A stretch of 5,959 bases of DNA from Anaerolineae bacterium CG2_30_64_16 (GTDB taxonomy: Bacteria > Chloroflexota > Anaerolineae > CG2-30-64-16), in contig MNXL01000384.1 of NCBI GenBank assembly GCA_001871755.1, forward strand, positions 1-5,959. The letters run 5' to 3'. The notes beneath the pieces were generated by a model. That model saw only the letters and a list, made by a program, of their open reading frames with translations, had not been told where the DNA came from and did not search any database. Below, one piece after another: positions 1 through 4,858 of the stretch (the first letter of the stretch is position 1; each line of letters starts with the position of its first letter). The translations under genes and the position numbers were made by a program.

Positions 1-1172
1 CGCCACCCACGGACACACCGGCGCCACCCACCGCGACGCCCGCGCCGCCGACGGACACACCGACGATACCTCCTACCGACACTCCGGCGCCCGTCACGCC
101 GACGTCGGAGGCGCCGCAGGCTGCCGTGAAGGGTCAGACGATCAACGTGCGCGACGGACCCGGGACCGCTTTTCTTGTGATCGCCTCGGCCAATCAGACT
201 GAAAGCTTTGAGGTGGTAGGCCGCAACGAGGCCAGCGACTGGCTACAGATTTGTTGTTTCAAGGGAGTGTCCGGATGGGTCAGCGCGGAGCTGGTCGAAG
301 TGACCGGGGACGTGGCCGCGCTGACCGTACCCGAGGACATGCCCACGCCTCCGCCCACGCCCACGCCGGGCGCGGCCGCAAAGCCGGGCGGCGGGCTGCG
401 TGGGGTCTTGCTCTACTCGGTTGCTAACATGGACGCCGACCGCTGGGAGTTGTGGCAGTACAACTTCGCCAGCGGCGAGAATAAGTTCCTGAAGGAATGG
501 CGCACCGAGGTGGCCTTCTCGCACGACTACAAGCAGGTGGTTTACTTTGCCTGGCCTGCGGCCATGGGCGACAAACCTGGTATTTACGTGGCCAATCCAG
601 ATCTTTCCGGTGAACGGTTGGTGATCCTGGGTGGCGAATATCCGTCGTTATCGCCAGGTGGTGATCGGTTGTCGGCCCAAGGCGGAGACACGATGTACAT
701 CCTCAACAGCGACGGCTCCGGCTTGCATCCGATCGATGCCGGGGAGTACCCGGCCTGGAGCCCGGTGGACAACTGGATCGCGCATCGCGGCTGCTACGGG
801 GCCGACTGCGGTCTCTGGCTCACCCACGCCGACAGCGGCGAGCGCCAGCGGTTGACCACGGGCGGTGGTGACGGCCAGCCAGCCTGGTCCCCGAACGGCC
901 AGCAACTGGCGTACATCTCCAAGGACGACGGCAACTTCGAGCTCTACCGGATCAACCGCGACGGCTCGAACAAGGTGCGGTTGACCAACGAGCCACACAG
1001 TGACGGCCTGCCGGTCTGGTCGCCCGACGGCGGGTGGATCGCCTTCCGCTCCGACCGCAGCGGACAGTGGGCCATCTACGTCATGCGCTCCGACGGCAGC
1101 GATGTCCGCAAAGTCATCGATGCGAACGTGTTGCAGTATTGGTTCTGGGAAAAGATGGCCTGGCGGCCGTAG
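1..1172 (+). CDS. SH3b domain plus TolB-like (PD40) beta-propeller protein, 5' end missing
   Basis: The reading frame is open from the left edge (first full codon at base 3) to a TAG at 1170-1172, giving 389 visible residues. The GTG at 126 is an internal Val codon inside the SH3b domain, not a start. Visible order: a Pro/Thr/Asp linker (residues 1-40), a bacterial SH3 domain (about 41-105; INVRDGPGTAF, then GWVSAELVEV), a short Pro/Thr linker (about 109-131) and a beta-propeller to the C-terminus. PD40-type motifs recur as FSHD, SLSPGGD, AWSPVDN, AWSPNGQ and VWSPDGG, mostly followed by an aliphatic/aromatic strand and a DGS turn. The protein ends in MAWRP, which looks like the strand that closes a six-bladed ring. 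SH3b domains usually bind cell-wall material or peptides, and PD40 propellers bind proteins or ligands. A surface or extracytoplasmic binding role is inference, because the signal peptide and any N-terminal catalytic domain would lie outside the window. No enzyme motif is visible. Confidence 0.88.
   Translation, partial: PPTDTPAPPTATPAPPTDTPTIPPTDTPAPVTPTSEAPQAAVKGQTINVRDGPGTAFLVIASANQTESFEVVGRNEASDWLQICCFKGVSGWVSAELVEVTGDVAALTVPEDMPTPPPTPTPGAAAKPGGGLRGVLLYSVANMDADRWELWQYNFASGENKFLKEWRTEVAFSHDYKQVVYFAWPAAMGDKPGIYVANPDLSGERLVILGGEYPSLSPGGDRLSAQGGDTMYILNSDGSGLHPIDAGEYPAWSPVDNWIAHRGCYGADCGLWLTHADSGERQRLTTGGGDGQPAWSPNGQQLAYISKDDGNFELYRINRDGSNKVRLTNEPHSDGLPVWSPDGGWIAFRSDRSGQWAIYVMRSDGSDVRKVIDANVLQYWFWEKMAWRP
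3..89 (+). repeat. 21-bp coding repeats for a PPTDTPA heptapeptide linker
   Basis: Three head-to-tail 21-bp units at 3-23, 24-44 and 45-65 encode PPTDTPA, PPTATPA and PPTDTPT. After one Ile codon (66-68) a fourth unit at 69-89 again encodes PPTDTPA. The units differ at synonymous positions, so the peptide pattern is kept better than the DNA. The array probably continues left of the window. It forms an extended, possibly glycosylated spacer before the SH3b domain (inference). Confidence 0.75.
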
Positions 1173-1231
1173 GTGGCCTGACTTACTGGCTGCCATTGCC
1201 GGTGGACTGACTCAGAAGAGCGCCAACGTTT

Positions 1232-1247
1232 CCGGCTTGTCTGCCGG
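1232..1247 (+). terminator. Weak hairpin after the propeller gene, possible terminator
   Basis: CCGGC (1232-1236) and GCCGG (1243-1247) form a perfect 5-bp stem around the loop TTGTCT, extendable by one T-G wobble pair. It lies 60 bp after the stop codon. No U-run follows directly (only TTT at 1257-1259), so it is not a typical rho-independent terminator. It may simply be a GC-rich chance hairpin. Confidence 0.22.
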
Positions 1248-1257
1248 GCGACCGCGT

Positions 1258-1287
1258 TTGCAGTTATGTCGTGCAATAGTGTAGAAT
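1258..1287 (+). promoter_or_regulatory. Candidate sigma70-type promoter for the aldo/keto reductase
   Basis: TTGCAG (1258-1263) and TAGAAT (1282-1287) sit 18 bp apart and match the -35 and -10 consensus at 4 and 5 of 6 positions. Transcription would start near 1294, leaving a leader of about 58 nt before the ATG at 1352. A small perfect inverted repeat, GTAGA-ATC-TCTAC (1281-1293), overlaps the -10 box and could tune or block it. The call is by eye only. Confidence 0.42.
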
Positions 1288-1307
1288 CTCTACGAGACAG
1301 AAGAAGG

Positions 1308-1318
1308 GCCAACTTGGC
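1308..1318 (+). promoter_or_regulatory. Dyad GCCAA-C-TTGGC in the reductase leader, operator-like
   Basis: This is an 11-bp perfect dyad with a one-base centre. It lies about 15-25 bp after the predicted transcription start and 20 bp before the Shine-Dalgarno sequence. Its position suits a repressor site, but no regulator gene is in view. A short dyad of this size can arise by chance. Confidence 0.25.
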
Positions 1319-1337
1319 GGATCGATTGACGTGGCAC

Positions 1338-1343
1338 AAGGAG
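1338..1343 (+). promoter_or_regulatory. Ribosome binding site that fixes the reductase start
   Basis: AAGGAG lies 8 nt before the ATG at 1352. It falls inside the longer open frame that begins with GTG at 1331, so that upstream GTG cannot be the start served by this site. Confidence 0.85.
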
Positions 1344-1351
1344 CATATCTC

Positions 1352-2308
1352 ATGCAATATCGACGATTGGGTTCGGCAGGGATGCAGGTTAGCGTGATTT
1401 CGTTGGGTGGCTGGCTGACCTACGGCGGCAGTGTCGAAGACAACACGGCCGAGAAGTGCATCCGGACGGCTGTCGAGAATGGGATCAACTTCATCGACAT
1501 GGCGGATGTCTACGCGGGTGGCGAAGCGGAGCGGTTGGCCGGCGCAGCGCTCAAGCCGTTCCGGCGCAGTGATCTGGTCCTGTCAAGCAAGGTCTTCTGG
1601 CCGATGAGCGACAATGTCAACGACCACGGGCTCAGCCGCAAGCACATCATGGAATCGGCCCACGCCAGCCTGAAGCGGCTGGGCACTGATTACCTCGACA
1701 TCTACTTTGCGCATCGCTACGATGCCGGCACGTCGGTGGCAGAGGTGGTGCGGGCAATGGACGACCTGATCCACCAGGGCAAGGTGCTCTATTGGGGCAC
1801 CAGCTTCTGGTCGGTCGCGCAGATCGAGAGCGCGGTGGGGATGGCGCGCGGGATCAATGCCTATCCACCGCAGGTAGAGCAGCCGCGCTATAACATGCTT
1901 GACCGGCACATCGAGGACGGGGTGATCCAGGTCGCCAATCGGCACGGCATCGGCCTGACCGTTTTCAGCTCGCTGGCGCAAGGCATCCTCACCGGCAAGT
2001 ACAACGATGGCATCCCCGCCGGCAGCCGCGCCGCGATCAGTAATTGGTTGGATCGCGAACTGACCGACGAGAACGTCGCCAAGGTGCGCAAGCTGGGCAA
2101 ACTCGCCGCGGAGTTGGGGATCAGCATGAGCCAGTTGGCGTTGGCCTGGGTCCTGCGCCTCCCGGAGATCAGCAGCGCAATCACCGGCGCCACCCGGCCG
2201 GAACATGTCCTTGCCAATGTCAAGGCTGCGGATGTCAGCCTGCCAGTGGACGTGCTGGCACGGATTGAGGCAATTCTGGCCAATGCCCCCGACGCTGATC
2301 GGCAATAG
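1352..2308 (+). CDS. Aldo/keto reductase, Kv-beta (AKR6)-like
   Basis: A complete 318-residue (beta/alpha)8-barrel NAD(P)H-dependent oxidoreductase, expected to be cytoplasmic and to reduce aldehydes or ketones. The ATG at 1352 is chosen for its AAGGAG and because MQYRRLGSAG is the usual family N-terminus. The expected catalytic tetrad is visible: Asp49 and Tyr54 (in FIDMADVY), Lys80 (LSSKVFW) and His121 (YFAHRYD). GLSRKHI (93-99), LYWGTSFWS (146-154) and VEQPRYNML (175-183) resemble potassium-channel beta subunits and their bacterial relatives. GATRPEH (279-285) is the usual NADP-phosphate-binding loop near the C-terminus. Unlike mammalian Kv-beta2, which has Asn at the fourth tetrad position, this protein keeps His, so it should be a competent enzyme. 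Length is normal and no damage is seen. The substrate cannot be read from sequence. No channel gene is adjacent, so a channel-partner role is unsupported. The next gene follows after 87 bp with its own promoter. Confidence 0.93.
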   Translation: MQYRRLGSAGMQVSVISLGGWLTYGGSVEDNTAEKCIRTAVENGINFIDMADVYAGGEAERLAGAALKPFRRSDLVLSSKVFWPMSDNVNDHGLSRKHIMESAHASLKRLGTDYLDIYFAHRYDAGTSVAEVVRAMDDLIHQGKVLYWGTSFWSVAQIESAVGMARGINAYPPQVEQPRYNMLDRHIEDGVIQVANRHGIGLTVFSSLAQGILTGKYNDGIPAGSRAAISNWLDRELTDENVAKVRKLGKLAAELGISMSQLALAWVLRLPEISSAITGATRPEHVLANVKAADVSLPVDVLARIEAILANAPDADRQ

Positions 2309-2330
2309 TACTTTGTTCCTATTGCAAAGT
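2303..2330 (+). repeat. Two overlapping inverted repeats spanning the reductase stop codon
   Basis: CAATAG (2303-2308, including the stop codon) pairs with CTATTG (2319-2324). ACTTTG (2310-2315) pairs with CAAAGT (2325-2330). The arms are interleaved, so only one hairpin can form fully at a time. The right-hand arms overlap the -35 box of the next promoter. There is no U-run, so this is not a standard terminator. Confidence 0.5.
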
Positions 2331-2350
2331 TGACTGTAGTCATCTATGAT
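2322..2350 (+). promoter_or_regulatory. Candidate sigma70-type promoter for the three-module secreted protein
   Basis: TTGCAA (2322-2327) and TATGAT (2345-2350) are separated by exactly 17 bp and match consensus at 4 and 5 of 6 positions. The start would be near 2357, giving a leader of about 39 nt. The dyad TGACT-GT-AGTCA (2331-2342) lies wholly inside the spacer. This is the best promoter candidate in the window. Confidence 0.5.
2331..2342 (+). promoter_or_regulatory. Dyad TGACT-GT-AGTCA between -35 and -10, possible operator
   Basis: Two perfect 5-bp half-sites around a 2-bp centre lie in the spacer of the predicted promoter, where a bound regulator would either block polymerase or remodel the spacer. 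No regulator gene is nearby, and assignment to any transcription-factor family would be a guess. Confidence 0.3.
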
Positions 2351-2383
2351 GGCGCGGTCAACACTGTGGGCGAGTGTGACCGG

Positions 2384-2389
2384 AAGGAG
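2384..2389 (+). promoter_or_regulatory. Ribosome binding site that fixes the start of the three-module gene
   Basis: AAGGAG lies 6 nt before the ATG at 2396. A longer open frame could start at a TTG at 2330, but that would put 22 charged and polar residues in front of a clear signal peptide and overlap the promoter. Confidence 0.85.
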
Positions 2390-2395
2390 CGACCC

Positions 2396-4729
2396 ATGTC
2401 ACAACGTCTGATCCTCTCCCTGGCCTTGCTGTTGAGCGTTATGTTCGCGGGCAACAGCGTGATCGGTTCTCAGGCCGCGTGGGGCGCGCAGTTGGCCGCG
2501 CCGAACGCTGCAGCGCATTTCGCGGCTACCGCGTTGCACACTTATCTTCCCTTGATACTGCATGGATACCCGGCAGCGGCCCCGCCGACGGCCACGCCGA
2601 CCGCGACACAGGCGCCGCTCACTTGCAGCGAGTTGGTCAGCAATGGCGGGTTTGAGATTACGGCCGGCTGGACCTTCCCGCTGACCGATAGTCAGGCCGG
2701 CTACACCGCTGACGAGCATCACGGCGGCGCGCGGGCCGGGCGGTTTGGCTTGTTGCCCACGACGCTCGTAACACGGGCTGAGGCATTCGCGTCGCCGGAA
2801 CGCAACTTGCTGGGTGAAGTCGCACCGGCCGGCGCCACCTTCTCCAGCGGGTATCAGATGGTCAGCATCCCATCCGGGATCGCGTCAGCCACCCTGTCTT
2901 TCTGGTACCGACCGGGCACCGACGACATCGCGGCCGATTTTCAGCGCGTCATGCTGCTGAACGGCGTGACTTTTGCGCCGGTGCAGGAGCTGCTGCGCGT
3001 GTTGGAGAATGACCGGACCTGGAAACCGGCAACCTTCGACCTCAGCGCCTATCGGGGCCAGACCCTGGTGCTCTACTTCGAGGTCTACAACGATAGCGCC
3101 GGCAGCGCCGGCCGCACCTGGATGCACGTGGATGACGTCAGCCTCCAGGCGTGCGCAGTGTCAACCGCGACCCCAACGCCGACCCGCACACCCACCGCGA
3201 CCCGGACCCCGACGCCGACCGCCACACCGACGAGCACACACACGCCCACGGCCACTGCGACCGCGACGCCGACCGCCACCCCAACGCCGACGCCGACTCA
3301 GACCGGCACGCCCACGGACACGCCAACCGCGACCGCGACGCCGACCGAGACAGCCACGCCGACCGAGACGCCAACCGCCACGGCCACCGGCACGCCGACC
3401 GAAACCCCCACCGCGACCTTGACGCCAACGGAAACGCTCACGCCGACCGAGACCCTGACCCCGACCGCGACCGCTACGCCCACGGAAACCGCCACCGCGA
3501 CGCTGACACCGACGGCCACCCACACACCAACCGCGACGCAAACCGCGACGGTTACGCTTACGCCGACGCATACGCCCACACCCACCGCGACGTCGACCGT
3601 CGTGTGCAGTGAGCGGGTCGGCAATGGCGGCTTCGAGAACGATAGCGACTGGATCATGCCGGTGACCGACAGCCAGGCCAGCTACACCACCAGCGTGTAT
3701 CACAGCGGCGCGCGGGCGGCGCGGCTCGGCCTGTTGCCGACCACCCAGGTCTCTGCGGTCCGGGCCGCAGGCCCACCGGAGCACAACCTGTTGGGAGAGA
3801 TCGCGCCGGTTGGCGCGACCTACTCCAGCGTCCACCAGACGATCAACATCCCGGCCAACGCGACGTCGGCGCTCCTTACCTTCTGGTATTACCCGGCTAC
3901 TGACGCCACAGCCAATGACTTCCAGCGAGCCCTGCTGCTGGATCCGATCAGCTACGGCACGGTCGCGACCTTGATGCAGGTGCTGGAGAACGATCGGGCC
4001 TGGAAGCAGGCCACCTTCGATGTCACGGCCTACCGGGGTCAAAACTTGATCTTGTACTTCGAGGTCTACAACGACAGCACCGGCAGCGCCGGCCGCACAT
4101 GGATGTACCTGGATGACGTCAGCCTGCAGGCGTGCGCCGGGCCGACGCCCACACCGACGATGACGGCTACGCCGACCCAAACGGGCACGGCCACGCCGAC
4201 GGCTACCGTCACCACAACCCCGACGGTCACACCGACCCCGACCGCGACCCCCACCCTGGCCGCGTGCCAGGAGCTGCTGGTCAACGGCGGGTTCGAGGAC
4301 AGTACGGGCTGGACGCTGCCGGCCACGACGTACTCGGCCGTTTACTCAACCGAACGGGCCTATGCCGGGACGCGCAGCCTGCGCGTGGGCATCCCCGCGT
4401 CCGGGACGAACACCTACAGCTATAGCTCCGGTTACCAGGAGATCTACCTGCCGGCCGACGCGCGCCAGATCACGTTGAACGGTCAGGTGTGGCGGGGTAG
4501 CACGGCCGCCGACTCCGACACGCAGTACCTGCGGGTGGTGGTCCGGAATGGGCCGACCTACTCGCTGTTCCACGGCCGGTTCAACAGCCAGGCCTGGGAA
4601 TCGGTCGGGTACGATATGACCTTCTTGAAGGGGAGTTGGGTGACGGTGTTCTTGGGAGCTTACAACGACGGCGTGGGGGGCAAAACCGTCATGTACGCGG
4701 ACGCGATGTCGGTGCAGAGCTGTCGATGA
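2396..4729 (+). CDS. Secreted protein with three NGGFE carbohydrate-binding-like modules on Thr-X linkers
   Basis: A complete 777-residue protein. The N-terminus is a signal peptide (MSQRLILSLALLLSVMF, then small residues; cleavage probably near GSQAAWGA, residues 26-33). TYLPLILHGY (49-58) and a short Pro/Thr spacer follow. Module 1 spans residues 77-253, a 145-residue strictly alternating Thr-X linker lies at about 257-401, module 2 is 404-580, a shorter Thr-X linker is 584-620, and module 3 is 624-776. Each module opens with NGGFE a few residues after a Cys and closes with a short motif ending in Cys (LQAC, LQAC, VQSC). This layout resembles galactose-binding-fold/CenC-type carbohydrate-binding modules, so sugar or surface-polymer binding is the likely role, but that is inference. 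Modules 1 and 2 align without gaps (about 62% identical by hand count); module 3 is diverged. There is no catalytic domain, C-terminal membrane helix or LPXTG signal. It is preceded by a good promoter and ribosome binding site and faces malQ tail to tail. Confidence 0.9.
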   Translation: MSQRLILSLALLLSVMFAGNSVIGSQAAWGAQLAAPNAAAHFAATALHTYLPLILHGYPAAAPPTATPTATQAPLTCSELVSNGGFEITAGWTFPLTDSQAGYTADEHHGGARAGRFGLLPTTLVTRAEAFASPERNLLGEVAPAGATFSSGYQMVSIPSGIASATLSFWYRPGTDDIAADFQRVMLLNGVTFAPVQELLRVLENDRTWKPATFDLSAYRGQTLVLYFEVYNDSAGSAGRTWMHVDDVSLQACAVSTATPTPTRTPTATRTPTPTATPTSTHTPTATATATPTATPTPTPTQTGTPTDTPTATATPTETATPTETPTATATGTPTETPTATLTPTETLTPTETLTPTATATPTETATATLTPTATHTPTATQTATVTLTPTHTPTPTATSTVVCSERVGNGGFENDSDWIMPVTDSQASYTTSVYHSGARAARLGLLPTTQVSAVRAAGPPEHNLLGEIAPVGATYSSVHQTINIPANATSALLTFWYYPATDATANDFQRALLLDPISYGTVATLMQVLENDRAWKQATFDVTAYRGQNLILYFEVYNDSTGSAGRTWMYLDDVSLQACAGPTPTPTMTATPTQTGTATPTATVTTTPTVTPTPTATPTLAACQELLVNGGFEDSTGWTLPATTYSAVYSTERAYAGTRSLRVGIPASGTNTYSYSSGYQEIYLPADARQITLNGQVWRGSTAADSDTQYLRVVVRNGPTYSLFHGRFNSQAWESVGYDMTFLKGSWVTVFLGAYNDGVGGKTVMYADAMSVQSCR
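2540..2569 (+). other. YLPLILHGY motif after the signal peptide
   Basis: These bases encode TYLPLILHGY, residues 49-58 of the three-module protein, directly before the first Pro/Thr spacer. I recall similar YLPL(V/I)(L/V) segments beside Thr-Pro linkers in many secreted Chloroflexota proteins, but I cannot check this here. It could be a lineage-specific processing, export or anchoring signal. The function is unknown to me. Confidence 0.45.
3074..3156 (+). repeat. 83-bp near-identical DNA tract, copy 1 (end of module 1)
   Basis: This tract encodes the YFEVYND to QAC end of module 1 and matches 4055-4137 at 77 of 83 bases. Upstream of it the two modules share protein sequence but differ at most synonymous positions, so the identity starts abruptly. 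Downstream of it the linkers are unrelated at the DNA level apart from composition. Confidence 0.85.
3164..3598 (+). repeat. Thr-X dipeptide linker: 72 unbroken TX pairs plus a final Thr
   Basis: Every odd codon over 145 codons is ACN (Thr). The even positions are mostly Pro or Ala, with scattered Glu, Leu, Arg, His, Gln, Gly, Asp, Ser and Val. At the DNA level this is a 6-bp period with an ACN codon in each unit. Thr and Pro codons are varied, so this is not a fresh perfect microsatellite. The segment is likely an extended, O-glycosylation-prone spacer between modules 1 and 2 (inference). Its simplicity also produces long meaningless open frames on both strands. Confidence 0.9.
4055..4137 (+). 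repeat. 83-bp near-identical DNA tract, copy 2 (end of module 2)
   Basis: Partner of 3074-3156. Six bases differ, three of them synonymous. The corresponding peptides share 24 of 27 residues, and 21 of those 24 use the same codon. Confidence 0.85.
4145..4255 (+). repeat. Second Thr-X linker: 18 TX pairs plus a final Thr
   Basis: The 37 codons between modules 2 and 3 repeat the same alternation as the longer linker, with Thr at every odd position. This linker is a quarter of the length, so the spacing of the three modules is uneven. Confidence 0.88.
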
Positions 4730-4735
4730 GTAGTA

Positions 4736-4798
4736 GATTGGTAGGTGGTAGATTAGTAGATTAGTAGATTAGTAGATTAGTAGATTAGTAGATTGGTA
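4736..4798 (+). repeat. Tandem 8-bp repeats GATTAGTA between convergent genes
   Basis: Five perfect GATTAGTA units run from 4751 to 4790 and are followed by a variant GATTGGTA (4791-4798). Another GATTGGTA stands at 4736-4743, then a 7-base partial unit, GGTGGTA (4744-4750). The perfect units are 25% GC in an otherwise GC-rich window. The array starts 6 bp after the stop codon of the three-module gene. Confidence 0.93.
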
Positions 4799-4801
4799 CG
4801 G

Positions 4802-4816
4802 TGGCGTGAGACACCA
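4802..4816. terminator. Small hairpin at the centre of the convergent intergenic region
   Basis: TGGCGT (4802-4807) and ACACCA (4811-4816) pair with one mismatch around GAG. It sits between the two 8-bp repeat arrays, which can themselves pair, so it may be the tip of a larger imperfect hairpin ending transcription from both sides. There is no conventional U-run. Confidence 0.3.
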
Positions 4817-4826
4817 GGCCAACCCA

Positions 4827-4854
4827 CCAATTTACCAATTTACCAATTCCCAAT
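4827..4854 (-). repeat. 8-bp repeats facing the first array
   Basis: On the plus strand the units are CCAATTTA (4827-4834), CCAATTTA (4835-4842), CCAATTCC (4843-4850) and a partial CAAT (4851-4854). Read on the minus strand they carry ATTGGTA, the same core as the variant units of the array at 4736-4798. They lie just beyond the malQ stop codon. Confidence 0.8.
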
Positions 4855-4858
4855 CGCT

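Noticed and set aside
126..128. GTG as start of the propeller gene
   Set aside because: The frame is open to the left edge and codes for a Pro/Thr linker. The GTG is the Val of the AVKGQTINVR strand inside the SH3b domain, and no Shine-Dalgarno precedes it.
648..1196. Minus-strand open frame of 182 codons opposite the propeller
   Set aside because: The plus-strand frame carries clear PD40 repeats; the reverse frame shows no recognisable domain and arises from high GC content.
1331..1351. GTG-initiated seven-residue extension of the aldo/keto reductase
   Set aside because: The AAGGAG site lies inside this extension, 8 nt before the ATG at 1352, and the family N-terminus begins at MQYRRLG.
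1352..2308. Functional potassium-channel beta subunit
   Set aside because: Similarity to the Kv-beta branch is visible, but no channel gene is in the window and the complete catalytic tetrad points to an ordinary oxidoreductase.
2303..2330. True H-type pseudoknot
   Set aside because: The arm order fits, but there is no base between the third and fourth arms to cross a 6-bp stem, so both stems cannot form completely. Alternative hairpins are the better reading.
2330..2395. TTG-initiated 22-residue extension of the three-module protein
   Set aside because: It overlaps the predicted promoter, would precede a clear signal peptide with charged residues, and lacks the Shine-Dalgarno that serves the ATG at 2396.
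3161..4180. Long minus-strand open frame (339 codons, Arg/Gly-rich)
   Set aside because: It is a by-product of the repetitive ACN-rich linker and GC-rich modules read backwards. Its composition is low-complexity and it has no family motif. The Val-Gly-rich minus frame at 3298-3657 is rejected for the same reason.
2396..4729. Sortase (LPXTG) or PEP-CTERM anchoring of the three-module protein
   Set aside because: The C-terminus ends in VQSCR directly after module 3, with no LPXTG, hydrophobic helix or basic tail.
4736..4854. CRISPR array or phage attachment site
   Set aside because: The units are only 8 bp and directly adjacent with no spacers. There is no integrase, cas gene or tRNA nearby.
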